Below, in pieces: positions 31,965 to 44,015 of a DNA stretch of 64,000 nucleotides. How positions within the stretch are numbered: the first letter of the stretch is position 1; each line of letters begins with the position of its first letter. The stretch is from Lampris incognitus (taxonomy: Eukaryota; Chordata; Actinopteri; Lampriformes; Lampridae). The notes below the pieces were generated by a model that ran no database searches, was not told the origin of the DNA, and saw only the letters and a program-made list of their open reading frames with translations. Location of the stretch: the NCBI RefSeq assembly GCF_029633865.1, contig NC_079217.1, positions 32,003,090-32,067,089 on the forward strand, written 5' to 3'. Both the position numbers and the translations under genes were made by a program.

Positions 31965-33161
31965 CACTACCGTTCAAAAGTTTGGGATCACCCAAACAAT
32001 TTTGTGTTTTCCATGAAAAGTCACACTTATTCACCACCATATGTTGTGAAATGAATAGAAAATAGAGTCAAGAAATTGACAAGGTTAGAAATAATGATTT
32101 GTATTTGAAATAAGATTTTTTTTACATCAAACTTTGCTTTCGTCAAAGAATCCTCCATTTGCAGCAATTACAGCATTGCAGACCTTTGGCATTCTAGCTG
32201 TTAATTTGTTGAGGTAATCTGGAGAAATTGCACCCCACGCTTCCAGAAGCAGCTCCCACAAGTTGGATTGGTTGGATGGGCACTTCTTTGAGCAGATTGA
32301 GTTTCTGGAGCATCACATTTGTGGGGTCAATTAAACGCTCAAAATGGCCAGAAAAAGAGAACTTTCATCTGAAACTCGACAGTCTATTCTTGTTCTTAGA
32401 AATGAAGGCTATTCCATGCGAGAAATTGCTAAGAAATTGAAGATTTCCTACACCGGTGTGTACTACTCCCTTCAGAGGACAGCACAAACAGGCTCTAACC
32501 AGAGTAGAAAAAGAAGTGGGAGGCCGCGTTGCACAACTGAGCAAGAAGATAAGTACAGTAGAGTCTCTAGTTTGAGAAACAGACGTCTCACAGGTCCCCA
32601 ACTGGCATCTTCATTAAATAGTACCTGTTAGAGCCTGTTTGTGCTGTCCTCTGAAGGGAGTAGTACACACCGGTGTAGGAAATCTTCAATTTCTTAGCAA
32701 TTTCTCGCATGGAATAGCCTTCATTTCTAAGAACAAGAATAGACTGTCGAGTTTCAGATGAAAGTTCTCTTTTTCTGGCCATTTTGAGCGTTTAATTGAC
32801 CCCACAAATGTGATGCTCCAGAAACTCAATCTGCTCAAAGAAGTGCCCATCCAACCAATCCAACTTGTGGGAGCTGCTTCTGGAAGCGTGGGGTGCAATT
32901 TCTCCAGATTACCTCAACAAATTAACAGCTAGAATGCCAAAGGTCTGCAATGCTGTAATTGCTGCAAATGGAGGATTCTTTGACGAAAGCAAAGTTTGAT
33001 GTAAAAAAAATCTTATTTCAAATACAAATCATTATTTCTAACCTTGTCAATTTCTTGACTCTATTTTCTATTCATTTCACAACATATGGTGGTGAATAAG
33101 TGTGACTTTTCATGGAAAACACAAAATTGTTTGGGTGATCCCAAACTTTTGAACGGTAGTG
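31965..33161. mobile_element. Palindromic (foldback) Tc1-like element
   Basis: 1197 bp with TA target duplication (31963-31964 and 33162-33163), inserted in Gypsy D RNase H. Termini CACTACCGTTCAAAAGTTTG. The left arm (31965-32499) and right arm (32627-33161) are both 535 bases and read as inverted copies of each other. Each arm carries the terminal sequence plus the transposase start (ATG 32344 on plus, ATG 32782 on minus) with a Tc1 helix-turn-helix (REIAKKLKISYTGVYY). The 127-base centre continues the plus-strand transposase (GRPRCTTEQED) and then stops. No catalytic DDE domain. Confidence 0.9.
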
Positions 33162-33163
33162 TA

Positions 33164-35545
33164 AGTAAGGGGATTATTATCTGTATAGACAGTAAATGTG
33201 GGGGCGTAGTACAAGTAATCCCTAAACTTATCACAGATTGCCCACTTTAAGGCGAGGAACTCAAGCTTGCTAGAATGGAGGTGATAGTTCTTTTCAGCAG
33301 GCGAGAGTGACCTTGATCCATATGCAATAACCCGGAGCTTGTTTCCATGTTCCTGATACAGCACAGCTCCCAAGCCTTCATTGGATGCGTCGGTGTGTAA
33401 GACGAACGGTAAATTGAAATCTGGGTAAGCCAGGATGGGAGGATTGGTCAACATGTCAACCAGGCAAGACACCACGGCACTGTGCTCAGGGGTCCATTGG
33501 ACGGGTGTCTTAGATGGCAACTGGCCACCCTTGGTGCCCTTCAGTGTAGCCTGGGCGGACCTAGATTGGGCAGTTCGCTCACTGGACTCTGTAGGGTTCT
33601 CTTGAAGTTTGAACAGAGGGCGTGCTATTCTGGAGAAATCCTGGATGATGGGTCGATAGTATCCCAGGAATCCCAGCAGAGCACGGACTTCTCCGATGTT
33701 CTTCTGCTCTCTCTCCTTCAGCTGAAGCACTGCTTCTAGGTCTTTTGGGTCTACCTGAACACCTTCACTTGACACCAGACGCCCAACATATCTCACTTGG
33801 CGCTTGAACAATTCACATTTCTTTGCGCATAACTTAACACCATGCTCTCGTAACCGGCACAGTACTCTTCTTAGATCCTGCGCATGCTCCTGAAATGTTT
33901 TGGAGAAACAGAGTACATCATCCAGGTATGGAGAACAGCACTCGTCCCTCAGACCATCCAGTACTCCTTCCATACATCGCTGAAATGCTGCCGGAGCATT
34001 GGTGAGGCCAAAAGGAAGGCGGAGCCACTCATACAGCCCCCAAGGCATGCTAAAGGCTGTCAGGTGCCTGGAACCCTCCTCAACGAAGCCCTGATGGTTG
34101 GCACTGCCTTGGTTGAGTATGGAAAACCATGAGTAGCCTCCGAGGTTATCCAGTAGGTCTTGAATCCTTGGGAGTGGGTGACGATCAGGAACGGTTTTGC
34201 TGTTGAGCCCACGGAAGTCCACGCACAGACGTAAGCTCTTGTCTTTTTTTCTCATGCAGACCACAGGAGACGAATACGGTGAAGTTGACTTCCTGATCCA
34301 CCCATGATCAAGCAGGTTCTGCACATAGTCCTTAACTTCCTTGTACAGTGGCTTTGGGATGCCATTGTAGGACTTTTGAACTTGTGTTTCATCTTTCAGA
34401 TGGATTTTCAGTTGCAGGTTTAGAATGCAACCTATATCGGCATCATTCTTGGCATACACATTTGACTCATGGAAGAGCATGTCACGGACTATCTGCTGTT
34501 CATTTTCTCCAAGGTGTGACAAGTCAACTGGTGGGTGCCATTTTTCCTCTGTAGTCTGTGTGTTTGAGTGTGTGTCATCCCTTTTCCTTGTGTTGTTGAT
34601 TTCATCTGAGTTCACTTGGGCAAAGCAGGTTTGGGCGGTGGGCTCAGGACTCAAAGTGGGACACCTGACAGGTTTTACGTCAATGAATTCCTCGAGGGTC
34701 CCTAATGCTGTTCTCTGTGCTAAATAAATATTATGTCTAGTGGAGTTCTGGATTGGGACTTTGGTGCATTTTGATGATCCACTAGGCACATCTACGAGAG
34801 AGGGAAACAGCTCTAAACCCTCGGGGCAGTTACTGTCTAAACTCGGCTGAAACAACATTGTCCCCCCACCTGGCCACCCCCTCACTCTGCATCTCACTTC
34901 TCTGATTTGTCCTGCAGGAATAACAACACCCTTCTTCCCAACTCTCACACTACACTGGGGTGGGGCTTTCTCATGGGTTATCTGGAGAATGGAGATGATG
35001 GCCTCTACTGTACTCTCAGTACCACTCAAAGCTTCTTTAAGAATAGCTATAACATCTACTCTATTGCCCTGCTCTGTGTTCTCTCTGATAATCTCTGCGA
35101 TCACATTGCTACCTAGTAGGGGATTGTTACAATTCTGACTGATCACTACTGGCACTCGGATTGTCACATACCCATGCTTCATGCTACCTAGCTGAAGGTC
35201 AATTTCTGCCCAGCCATCCAAGGGAACTTCTGTACCATTTGCGGCTGATACTTCGAGATCAAAAGGCAGGGATGTGAATGGCTGGATTCTGACATGGGGT
35301 AACTCTTTCTCAATCCATGTTCTTCCCACGATGGTCACCTGAGCTCCGGTGTCCAGTAGCATTTGGAGAGGGATGTCATTGACATAACAGGAGACCATAC
35401 ATCGCTCTCCTACTAGCTGAGCTACACGTTTTCGTGAGGTTTGTTGACCTGGTGGGTTAGGTGTGGTGGTTTTGACCTTTACTGGTGAGGGCCTCTCGCT
35501 GCTGAAGGTCGTCAGCTGCCCTTTTCCAACGACCCCCCCCCCCAT
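33164..35545 (-). pseudogene. Gypsy D protease-RT-RNase H
   Basis: Long frame, 811 residues as read, of which the last 18 or so are Tc1-element sequence. Protease active site [13 protein letters not shown] near residue 62. RT near 400-620 has [11 protein letters not shown] and the YLDD box ([12 protein letters not shown]). The first catalytic aspartate position reads N ([11 protein letters not shown], codon at 34112-34114). RNase H starts at [16 protein letters not shown], cut at NPLTY by the insertion. The frame is +1 relative to gag and opens right at a run of eleven C (35533-35543). Confidence 0.88.
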
Positions 35546-36842
35546 TTCCCGACATCTTCCTTTGCAGGCAGCCGATGGCCCGATGTCCTGCCTGGCCGCA
35601 GATGAAGCAATGAGGACAGTTCACGTTGCCATTTTGGACACAGTCATTGCACCTACCCTTGGATTCAGTGACTGGTGGCTGGGAACGAGTCATCATTTGG
35701 GTCGGGCCTCCAGGACTCACATTCTCAGCAGGTTTCACCATCTGAGCCATGTGAGTCAAAGCGGACACTTGTGCCGTCAGCTCGGAAATAGCTGCACGGT
35801 GGGCCTGTAATTCAGAGTCAACTGCCGTAGGTTTAGTCTGTTCAGTATCGTGTTGAGCTGCACTAGCAGTCACTGGTCTGGTTTTGGCTGGTATACCTTG
35901 ACGTTTGAGTCTCTCTTCCTCCTCACTGGTTGGTTTGGTAATCTGCTCTAAAAGGAAGTCATCACTAACCTGCATGTTTGAGAGGAAAGGCTTTAAATCA
36001 CATCTGACATGGCTGTTCTTCTCATTGAACCCTTGGTAGAGTGTGTGGAGGAATGTTCCCTGTACTAGCTTTGCATCATAGCTAAACCCTGCAGCAGGTT
36101 GTTGTGACTCAAAGAGAACCATCTGCTTTAAACCCATGACTCTATACAAAAACTGTTGTGGGGTCTCTTTGTCATGCTGTCTAGCATTGCTCAACTCTTG
36201 ATAAAGCTCAGTAACATTTTTGTCTCTGATGTGAGAACGGAGAAACCTCTTTAACCCTTCTACTGTAAGATCATCCTTGTTGCTTAACATTTCTCTAAAC
36301 ACACCAGGTTTAGGGATCTTAAGTACAGTTCTGATAATCTCTGACTCACTAAACCCGTCTCGCAACCCCTCATCAATCTGTTTGTTCAGACTACCATATG
36401 GAATCTCAGAACCAGCATCAGACAATTGACCACCATGTAACTTGAACTCTCTGCGAGGTAACAGGGTTGCTACATCAGACAATCTTACCACCTGACCTGT
36501 GACAGCAGAGGGTAAACGCAGGGGAGTCCCCCCGCCAGCTTGGTGGCTGGAATCTGGAGTGGGAGGCTCTCCCGATGGCGTGGAGCTGGCCCTGCACTCC
36601 GTGAAGGGGTCGGTGTGAATGTCTCTGTCCATAGTAGCGGTGTGATTGTGAATGTCTCCATCTGTACTAGTTGAGTGGGTGGCAATGTCTTTGTCTGTTG
36701 AGGTGGGATGTGAAGGCGATTCACCCCCAGTCATGGGAGGTATGGCTTTGCCCACTCCAGCAGAGTCTGTGACTTGGGCAAGCAGCATCTCATCAATCAG
36801 GTCAGTGAGGGCGAGGAGTTGACTCATACCCTCATCTTCCAT
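35457..36842 (-). CDS. Gypsy D gag
   Basis: 461 residues from ATG 36842. The true start is probably ATG 37035, with an in-frame TGA at 36894-36896 between. An N-terminal region with three threonine/histidine-rich repeats ([10 protein letters not shown] type, residues about 48-75), then a helical capsid-like domain (about 150-320), then a single zinc knuckle C-x2-C-x3-GH-x4-C near residue 415 ([15 protein letters not shown]). It overlaps pol by 89 bases. Confidence 0.85.
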   Translation of the reverse strand: MEDEGMSQLLALTDLIDEMLLAQVTDSAGVGKAIPPMTGGESPSHPTSTDKDIATHSTSTDGDIHNHTATMDRDIHTDPFTECRASSTPSGEPPTPDSSHQAGGGTPLRLPSAVTGQVVRLSDVATLLPRREFKLHGGQLSDAGSEIPYGSLNKQIDEGLRDGFSESEIIRTVLKIPKPGVFREMLSNKDDLTVEGLKRFLRSHIRDKNVTELYQELSNARQHDKETPQQFLYRVMGLKQMVLFESQQPAAGFSYDAKLVQGTFLHTLYQGFNEKNSHVRCDLKPFLSNMQVSDDFLLEQITKPTSEEEERLKRQGIPAKTRPVTASAAQHDTEQTKPTAVDSELQAHRAAISELTAQVSALTHMAQMVKPAENVSPGGPTQMMTRSQPPVTESKGRCNDCVQNGNVNCPHCFICGQAGHRAIGCLQRKMSGNGGGGRWKRAADDLQQREALTSKGQNHHT

Positions 36843-37173
36843 TTCTTTAAGCTTCTTGCCCCTGATGTAGTCAACAATCAGGTCGTAGAGCTCTCAGTCA
36901 CTAAGCTCTTCAGCCGCAGTCTCTGTGCCAGAATCAACTGCATTTGCCACGCCCTGCAGCTGATTGTCACTCAAACCTGAGAGTTTCTTCTGTATCTGAA
37001 TGATCAGCGTCCGCCGAGGAGGTACAGTCGACATCTTGACTTGACACTTGTGGCCGTCGCTCTCTGGATGACGCAAATTGCAGCCTTCCCTGAAGCTTCT
37101 GGGCACCGGATCTTGTCGTTGCAGTAACCACGTCCTCCTCTAGGTGGCGCTGAATCCCGGACGAGCCCCCAAT

Positions 37174-38321
37174 TGTTACCGGCCTAGACCTAGGGGAATC
37201 TGGGCGGTAGCAAGGATCCACAGACAGTGGGTACTGTGGACCGGTGAGGTGAGCTGGGTCGATAAACTGTGGATCATAGAAGAGAAACGCATGAGTCCAT
37301 GTTCACTCCAGCTCGAACCAGTTTATTCTCCTTAACATAAAACATTCAGTTCGTTTTAATAAATCATTTCCATGTATTTTACTGTATCACTCACTATACA
37401 GTACCAAGCAAACAATCACATCTCAAATAATAAACAATAACCCTCTTTGGCTATTTCGATCATATCCAAACGTCACCATTATAATATTATCAGTGACAAA
37501 TAATACATCCATTTACAATGCACAATTGAATAAACATACAACTGAATAAACATACGGAAGAACACTATCTTTACTATAGAAACTTTCATGACTACTGAAC
37601 TCTCCTGCCGTAATCTGCACCCGCTCCCCTTTCTCTCTCTCTCTCCCTCTCTGCACGGCTCCATGCGCGCGCGCACGCACCCACACACACACACTGCCAC
37701 GGTGCACGTGCACATCTCACTCCCAGAGCGCGGGACATACAATCTCAATGGAAATCGCGGGAGCTAAACATTTCTCAAAATGTACACTTTTCACATAGTA
37801 CTACCCTTAACTTAGTAACACATTCCTACAAACTTGCATCTCGCTATGTCTCCTGGCATTATTATGAGATTGCCTTTCACGTTTCACGACTTCGTTGCTA
37901 GCAACGAACCTAGACTGGCTAACCACCAGCATAGAGTTCGTCACATCCAAATCAACACATAAATCAATTCCCAAAACATTGGACACCACCAGCACTTGCT
38001 ATCACCTATCTAGTTAACTTTTTCATGAACCAACCAAGGGCTTAATGTATTGGTGCAGTGTACCTGTGGATCATAGAAGAGAAACGCATGAGTCCATGTT
38101 CAATCCAGCTCGAACCAGTTTATTCTGAGCTGGTTAGGAAGCTGGGAGTAGCTTGACTCCGGGGATCCACAGAAGCGCTACAGCGCCCTCTACTGGCTTG
38201 GTGGAGAAACACCCTTACTGCATTGCAATCACGTATCTAAGTTAGATCTAAATCTAAAAAATAGGGGGGGGTATAGTTTTTAAGATAAACTTTTCATTGA
38301 GGCTATTTTCAATCCCTTACA
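37174..38321 (-). repeat. 5' LTR of Gypsy D
   Basis: 1148 bp partner of 19797-20944, with the same internal 60-base direct repeat (about 37266-37328 and 38066-38128) and X-box palindrome (37891-37908). Bounded by the primer site on the left and CGAG on the right. Confidence 0.93.
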
Positions 38322-38325
38322 CGAG

Positions 38326-39940
38326 TGTCTGCTTTCATTCTGTTAAGGAAAAGGGAGAAACAAGTTTGAAAGAAAGACTCACTATAGGATAAGTTAAGCG
38401 AGTTGGCCTACATTTATCAGGTGAAAACCATTTTAGTGCGTTTACTTTTTATGTTAAGCAATGAAATTTGTTTAATGTGTTGTGATTTATATAATAAGGT
38501 AAGAAATTACAATCATATTGTATTTCTCGTGATAATGAAAAAAAGCATCTTTCTTTGCATCATTTCAGAGCTTTTGTAATAAATGCAGAGTAAATTGTTG
38601 CAATTTTCTCAATGTAAACACAAGATTTCACCTCTAAAACATTACATGGTCATTGCAGAAACCTGAGTGTTTATCATTCACTATTTCTTTAATTATTTCA
38701 TTTTTCATTCATTGTTTTTTTTAATCAGTTAGCAGTGATCAGCATCACATTGTCCCTCTTTTGATTTTCTCCAAATATGCAGTTTTGATTGGATGATATA
38801 AACATCTTCTGGATTCTGAATCGATTGAGCCCTGTTCTGATTGGCTGAGCAGCTCTCATCCGTTCAGTGATCAGACAGCTTACTGCTGATGAGAGACTGA
38901 TGTTGTACTGGGTGCTTGCTGCAAAACCATCTGCAAGTAAAAGGTAGTGTGTACAATTATGTTCTTTATTAACACAGGCATACCTTTGTTCACACTGCCA
39001 GGGTGTATTTAGCTTTTCGTATATGTTGATGTTTTGCGGTAGAGTGGGACTAACTCAGTAAAATGGGTTTGAGGGATGGTTCCCACTTGGCAATTGCAGT
39101 GGTTAGCTGTGGCTAGTTGACATTGTTTTGTAAAATTTGCTGCCTGTGAGATAGACCAATGGATGTCCTGTACAGTACCCACTGGTAGTTTCATACACTG
39201 GGTCAGGTAAAGGAATAATACAATAATGTGTATTCTGAAATGGTCAACAGTGTGAATGCTTACTCTGGAATATGGCACATGGCTACATCCTAGCTGGTGT
39301 ATTGACAGATGAATGTATAAGGAAACCTCAATAATTTATATCATGACATTGCTTGCAACAAGCCTGTCATATAGTTTAATTCAGGGATTACATGCTAACC
39401 AAATGTTTGCTGTACCTACAGCAAGAACAAAGTTGTTCTCAAGGTCCTGCAAATGGAGAATGAAGAGCCAGCATGATGCGTGAACATTTTGCATAGTAAC
39501 AAATCTATGCCATTTTATTTCAGGTATTTCATTGAAATATGGGAGACCAGTGATGTGCTTGTCACTGGGCACCATGTGTGTGTACTTGATTTCATAATAA
39601 TAATAAACTGTTTTTCTATAAACAGGATTTGACGAATTAAAGCAAAAAACCTAACAGGTAGACCTTCTAGCCTTGTCTTTGACCTCTTTCAAAGTAAAGT
39701 TTGTGTTAAAAGTACAGTTTTGACAAGTGTTTTTTTGTTGAACTTACTGACATTGTGATACGAATCATTAACTTGTGTTACATCATACTGCCTAGTATGC
39801 CATATCTGCAACTTTGTGTCTACTTTTAACTCGCCTTATTCATCCACATTTGGCTACTGCGCTGAAGATATTAACCCCTACTTATTACCATTAATACCTG
39901 ACAGCGACCATTAGAATAAGCAGTTACAAAAGCATTAAGG
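38326..39940. other. Host intergenic DNA
   Basis: No confident coding sequence. 38815-38950 has an inverted CCAAT box (CTGATTGGCTG) followed about 110 bases later by a donor-like AAAAGGTAGTG, which could be a promoter and first exon on the plus strand, but nothing downstream confirms it. Confidence 0.3.
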
Positions 39941-39948
39941 ATTCAGGG

Positions 39949-40120
39949 GTGCCCTGGTGGGGTGCCCTGGTGGCTCACCTGGTAGAGCACGTACCACATA
40001 AGGCTGAGTCCAGCAGTCTGGGTTTGAATCCGGCCCGGGCCCTTTTCTGCATTTTATCATCATTCTCCCTCTCTACTATCGCTGTCACATAAAGGCGGAC
40101 AATGCCAGGAAAAAAAAAGC
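39949..40120 (+). mobile_element. tRNA-derived SINE
   Basis: A box-like TGGCTCACCTGGTAGAGC and B box GGTTTGAATCC form a tRNA-like head. The element ends in a short A run and is flanked by ATTCAGGG (39941-39948 and 40121-40128), a candidate target duplication. About 170 bp. Confidence 0.75.
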
Positions 40121-41857
40121 ATTCAGGGTTTGTATATTTTGGATTAGCTGTTGTCTTAAATTTGCCAGCAATAGAAAGTATCAAAAACAACACTTGCTTG
40201 CATTCAACTCCTAAGGATTGCAGCTTTAATGATACACAAATAATATGAAAACCCGTTGATGAACAATTCAGCCCTGACACATGGCTAATCACAAATTTTT
40301 TGCATTTTTATGTGACCATTTTCCTGTTTCTTGCTATGCTATAGTTGACATTCACTGAACTACTAATCCAGTGTTTGAAGTAACTGGATGACATCTTTAT
40401 TATGCCAAGTAGTAAGTTATCCGATGTATGAGAAGCTGAGTTTGAGTCACTGTAGATAGGAAAGAAGAAGTCAACACTCCGCTCTTGATCGACCTCACTG
40501 ATTACCACAGTTGGGTGCTTTTCAGTGCAGCTGGTGGTCCAAAGTGTGCTAACTAGCCACCCTGTTGGCCTATGCTGCTGTGGTTTCGCTGCTTGACTTT
40601 TGTGGTAAGGCTTTGAGCCCCTGACAGGCTGCATGCTTGAAAAGGGGTTTCCCAACACTTCACTTTTGTTCATATGTTGGTTCTTTGTCGTCTTGGTGTT
40701 TTTCAGTTTATTAATATGGGTTAGTTAATAATGCAGCTCTCTGTCATCTGTATGTATCAGCCGGCAGATACATAGCCCTGGCACAGTCTTTTGGTTCTGT
40801 GAAAAAATACACATCATCTCCCCCTTCCTTTCAAATGTGTGTTACTTTTCAAGATAGTTTCACATACATATACCATGTATACTATGGATAACCTGGGGAA
40901 ACTGTCCTTTTCCGAAGTGAATCAAATCCCAAGAGATTTCTGTCACTGCTTCACCTGAGGAAGGTTTCCTGTGGCAACAACAAAAGCCACACAAAGCATT
41001 TGTGTGTTGAAAACGGTAATTTCCATTTTAATGTCTCAAAGTTGCTTTAATCTCAGATGAGGTTAAAAAACCTAAACCCCACTGACAGGGGGTTTGGGTT
41101 GTTGAGCTGAATGCATGTTAATTTGCTTTATTCCAGAATAAGCATGATTTAGAGGGTTTTTTATGTTTGTTTTTTGGCAGTAGTAGAAGCATAAAAATAT
41201 AATGTGAAACACATTTAAAAGAGACGTTGCCTTTCTTTAATGTATTATTCATCAGATGGATCATATAAACCAGGATTTACATGAAAAGTAGGGATTGCCT
41301 GTATTACAGAACCCATTCCTGTCCTCCAGCTGTTTTGATAAAATTGCTGTTATCTTATGCTTTTTCATAAATGATGTGGTCCAAATCACAGCTGTCTGAA
41401 ATGAAGGCCTGCCAGAATGTACGATCACCACGGAAATGTCCTTGCCAGACTTTTAATCAAACCTAAAAAGAGATATGAAGGTAACCTATCAATTTTTTTC
41501 TTTGCTATTCCCTGATTTGTTTTCCAATGAAAGCTCAGTTAAACCCACTCAGTCAGAAATGTTGTCCTTTGTAACGTTAATAGAAACAGACAAACGCGGT
41601 GGCTCCTGAAAGGTCCGAATGAACAGTTCATGGAGAAAAAGATCCACTCCATAATTTACTGAGCTCAAAATCCTTGGTGTTTCGTGTACAGGATAATAAA
41701 TGCTGTGTATGCATTTCATCTGACTTTAATATCCAAAGTATTATTATTCAACCAGCTTTTCCTGAGTGGTTAACTTTTTTAACGGCACAGACTCAAAATC
41801 TGTGGAAACATACACCACCTAGTGGTTACACATCTTTTGTATGCCAGTATTTTTTTG
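40121..41857. other. Host intergenic DNA
   Basis: No recognisable gene. A 121-codon minus-strand open frame (40308-40673) has no motif I know and is probably chance. Confidence 0.4.
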
Positions 41858-43483
41858 CAGTGCATCCGGAAAGTATTCACATCCCTTCACTTTCCCCACA
41901 TTTTGTTATGTTACAGCCTATTCCAGAATGGATTAAATTCCTTTTTTTCTCATCAATCTACACACAATACCCCACAATGACAAAGTGAAAAAGGTTTTGT
42001 AGAAATGTTTGCACATTTATTAAAAATAAAAAACTGAAATATTGCATATACATAAGTATTCACACCCTTTGCTATAACACTCAAAATTGAGCTCAGGTTC
42101 ATCCTGTTTCCACTGATCATCCTTGAGATGTTTCTACATCTTGATTGGAGTCCACCTGTAGTAAATTCAATGGATTGGACATGATTTGGAAAGGCACACA
42201 CCTGTCTATATAAGGTCCCACTGTTGACAGTGCATGTCAGAGCATAAACTAAGCCATGAAGTCAAAAGAATTGTCTGTGGACCTCCGAGAAAGGATTTTT
42301 CGAGGCACAGATCTGGGGAAGGGTACAAAAAAATGTCTACAGCTTTGAAGGTCCCGAAGAGCACAGTGGTCTCCATCGTTCGTAAATGGAAGAAGTTTGG
42401 ATCCACCAGGACTCTTCCTAGAGCTGGCCACCCAGCCAAACTGAGGAATCGGGGGAGAAGGGCCGTGGTCAGGGAGGTGACCTAGAACCCGATGGTCCCT
42501 CTGACAGAGCTCCAGCATTCCTCTGTGGAGGTGGGGGAACCTTCCAGAAGGACAACCATCTCTGCAGCACTCCACCAATCAGGCCTTTATGGTAGAGTGG
42601 CCAGACGGAAGCCTCCGCTCAGTAAAAGGCACATGACAGCCCGCTTGGAGTTTGCCAGAAAGCACCTAAAGGACTCTCAGACCATGAGAAACAAGATTCT
42701 CTTGTCTGATGAAACCAAGATTGAACTCTTTGGCCTGAGTGCCAAACGTCACGTCTGGAGGAAACCAGGCACCTCTCACCACCTTGCTAATACCATCCCT
42801 ACAGTGAAGCATGGTGGTGGCAGCATCATGCTGTGGGGATGTTTTTCAGCGGCAGGAACTGGGAGACTAGCCACGATCGAGGAAAAGATGAATCGAGCAA
42901 AGTACAGAGAGATCCTTGATGAAAACCTGCTCCAGAGCACTCAGGACCTCAGGCTCGGGCGAAGGTTTACCTTTCAATGACCCTAAGCACACAGCCAAGA
43001 CAACGAAGGCGTGGCTTCGGGACAAGTCTGTGAATGTCCTTAAGTGGCCCAGCCAGAGCCCAGACTTGAACCCCATTGAACATCTCTGGAAAGACCTGAA
43101 AATAGCTGTGCAGCGATGCTCCCCATCTAACCTTACAGAGCTCAAGAGGATCTGCAGAGAAGAATGGGAGAAATACCCCAAATATAGGTGTGCCAAGCTT
43201 GTAGCTTCATACCCAAGAAGACTTGAGGCTGTAATTGCTGCCAAGGGTGCCTCAACCAAGTACTGGGTAAAGGGTGTGAATACTTATGTACATGCAATAT
43301 TTCAGTTTTTTATTTTTAATAAATTTGCAAAAATTTGTACAAAACCTTTTCCACTTCGTCTTTATGGGGTATTGTGTGTAGATTAATGAGAAAAAAAAGG
43401 AATTTAATCCATTTTGGAATAAGGCTGTAACATAACAAAATGTGGGGAAAGTGAAGGGGTGTGAATACTTTCCAGATGCACTG
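41858..43483 (+). mobile_element. Tc1-like transposon, inactivated
   Basis: About 1.63 kb with termini CAGTGCATCCGGAAAGTATT and inverted match at 43460-43483. The transposase reads on the plus strand in three pieces: 42234-42485 (DNA-binding domain), 42492-42980 and 42916-43386. A TAG at 42483-42485 and a small deletion near 42976, which removes part of the second catalytic region, inactivate it. The first D ([12 protein letters not shown]) and the E (PDLNPIEHLWKD) are still present. TA follows the right end; the left TA has changed. Confidence 0.9.
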
Positions 43484-44015
43484 TATGTATTTTTGCCCCC
43501 TATCAGACTATCGTGTGTCATTCAAAGTGTTTATGTGCTTCCCTTTTTACTTATGATTCATATCAGTGGATGATGCAATCATACCTACCACAGATTTCTA
43601 CCCACAACATAAACTCATGAATGAAGGTCAGGAGTGTGTGTGGGTACAACATGGAGTCAGTGCGTACTTCTCTTAAATTGGAACAGCAATAATGTCCATG
43701 TGGTACTTAGATGCTAAGAGTGATGTTGGCTCATCATCCAACAATACAACAGAGATCAACGAATGAAAATCTGTAATATACAGTATAAACAAATTTGAAA
43801 CATATGTGAGAACATTAAACCATTTTTTTAAATGACATGTTAACCGCACCATAGCTTAGAGTTTGATTTACTTTTAACCTGTTTGTATTGTCTTTGTGCC
43901 TAGAAATGGAAAGGTGGTTTGGTTATGCCAGTTCAGTCAATAGCTGCTTTGTGTTTGTTAGCCCCCCCCCCACCCTCATGGGGTTCCCCCTCCTTCATCC
44001 TTAGAGGGTTCCCCA
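43484..44015. other. 3' flank of TIRAP
   Basis: No coding sequence. It would hold the TIRAP 3' UTR on the minus strand. A run of C lies at about 43963-43973. Confidence 0.4.

Larger units (their letters stand above)
19797..38321 (-). mobile_element. Gypsy element D, host of nested insertions
   Basis: An 18.5-kb minus-strand element with 1148-bp LTRs at both ends and a 4-bp target duplication CGAG (19793-19796 and 38322-38325). The primer site TTGGGGGCTCGTCCGGGAT (tRNA-Pro type, minus strand, 37155-37173) lies next to the right LTR, and a purine tract (GCAGGGGAGAG, minus strand) next to the left LTR. Removing the retrovirus (21050-29800) and the Tc1-like element (31965-33161) leaves about 8.6 kb with gag, protease, RT, RNase H and integrase. 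The LTRs differ at roughly a dozen sites, about 1%. Confidence 0.93.

Noticed and set aside
31384-32016. 210-codon plus-strand frame
   Set aside because: Shadow of the integrase coding strand of Gypsy D.
40308-40673. 121-codon minus-strand frame as a host gene
   Set aside because: No recognised motif or splice context; AT-rich intergenic DNA.
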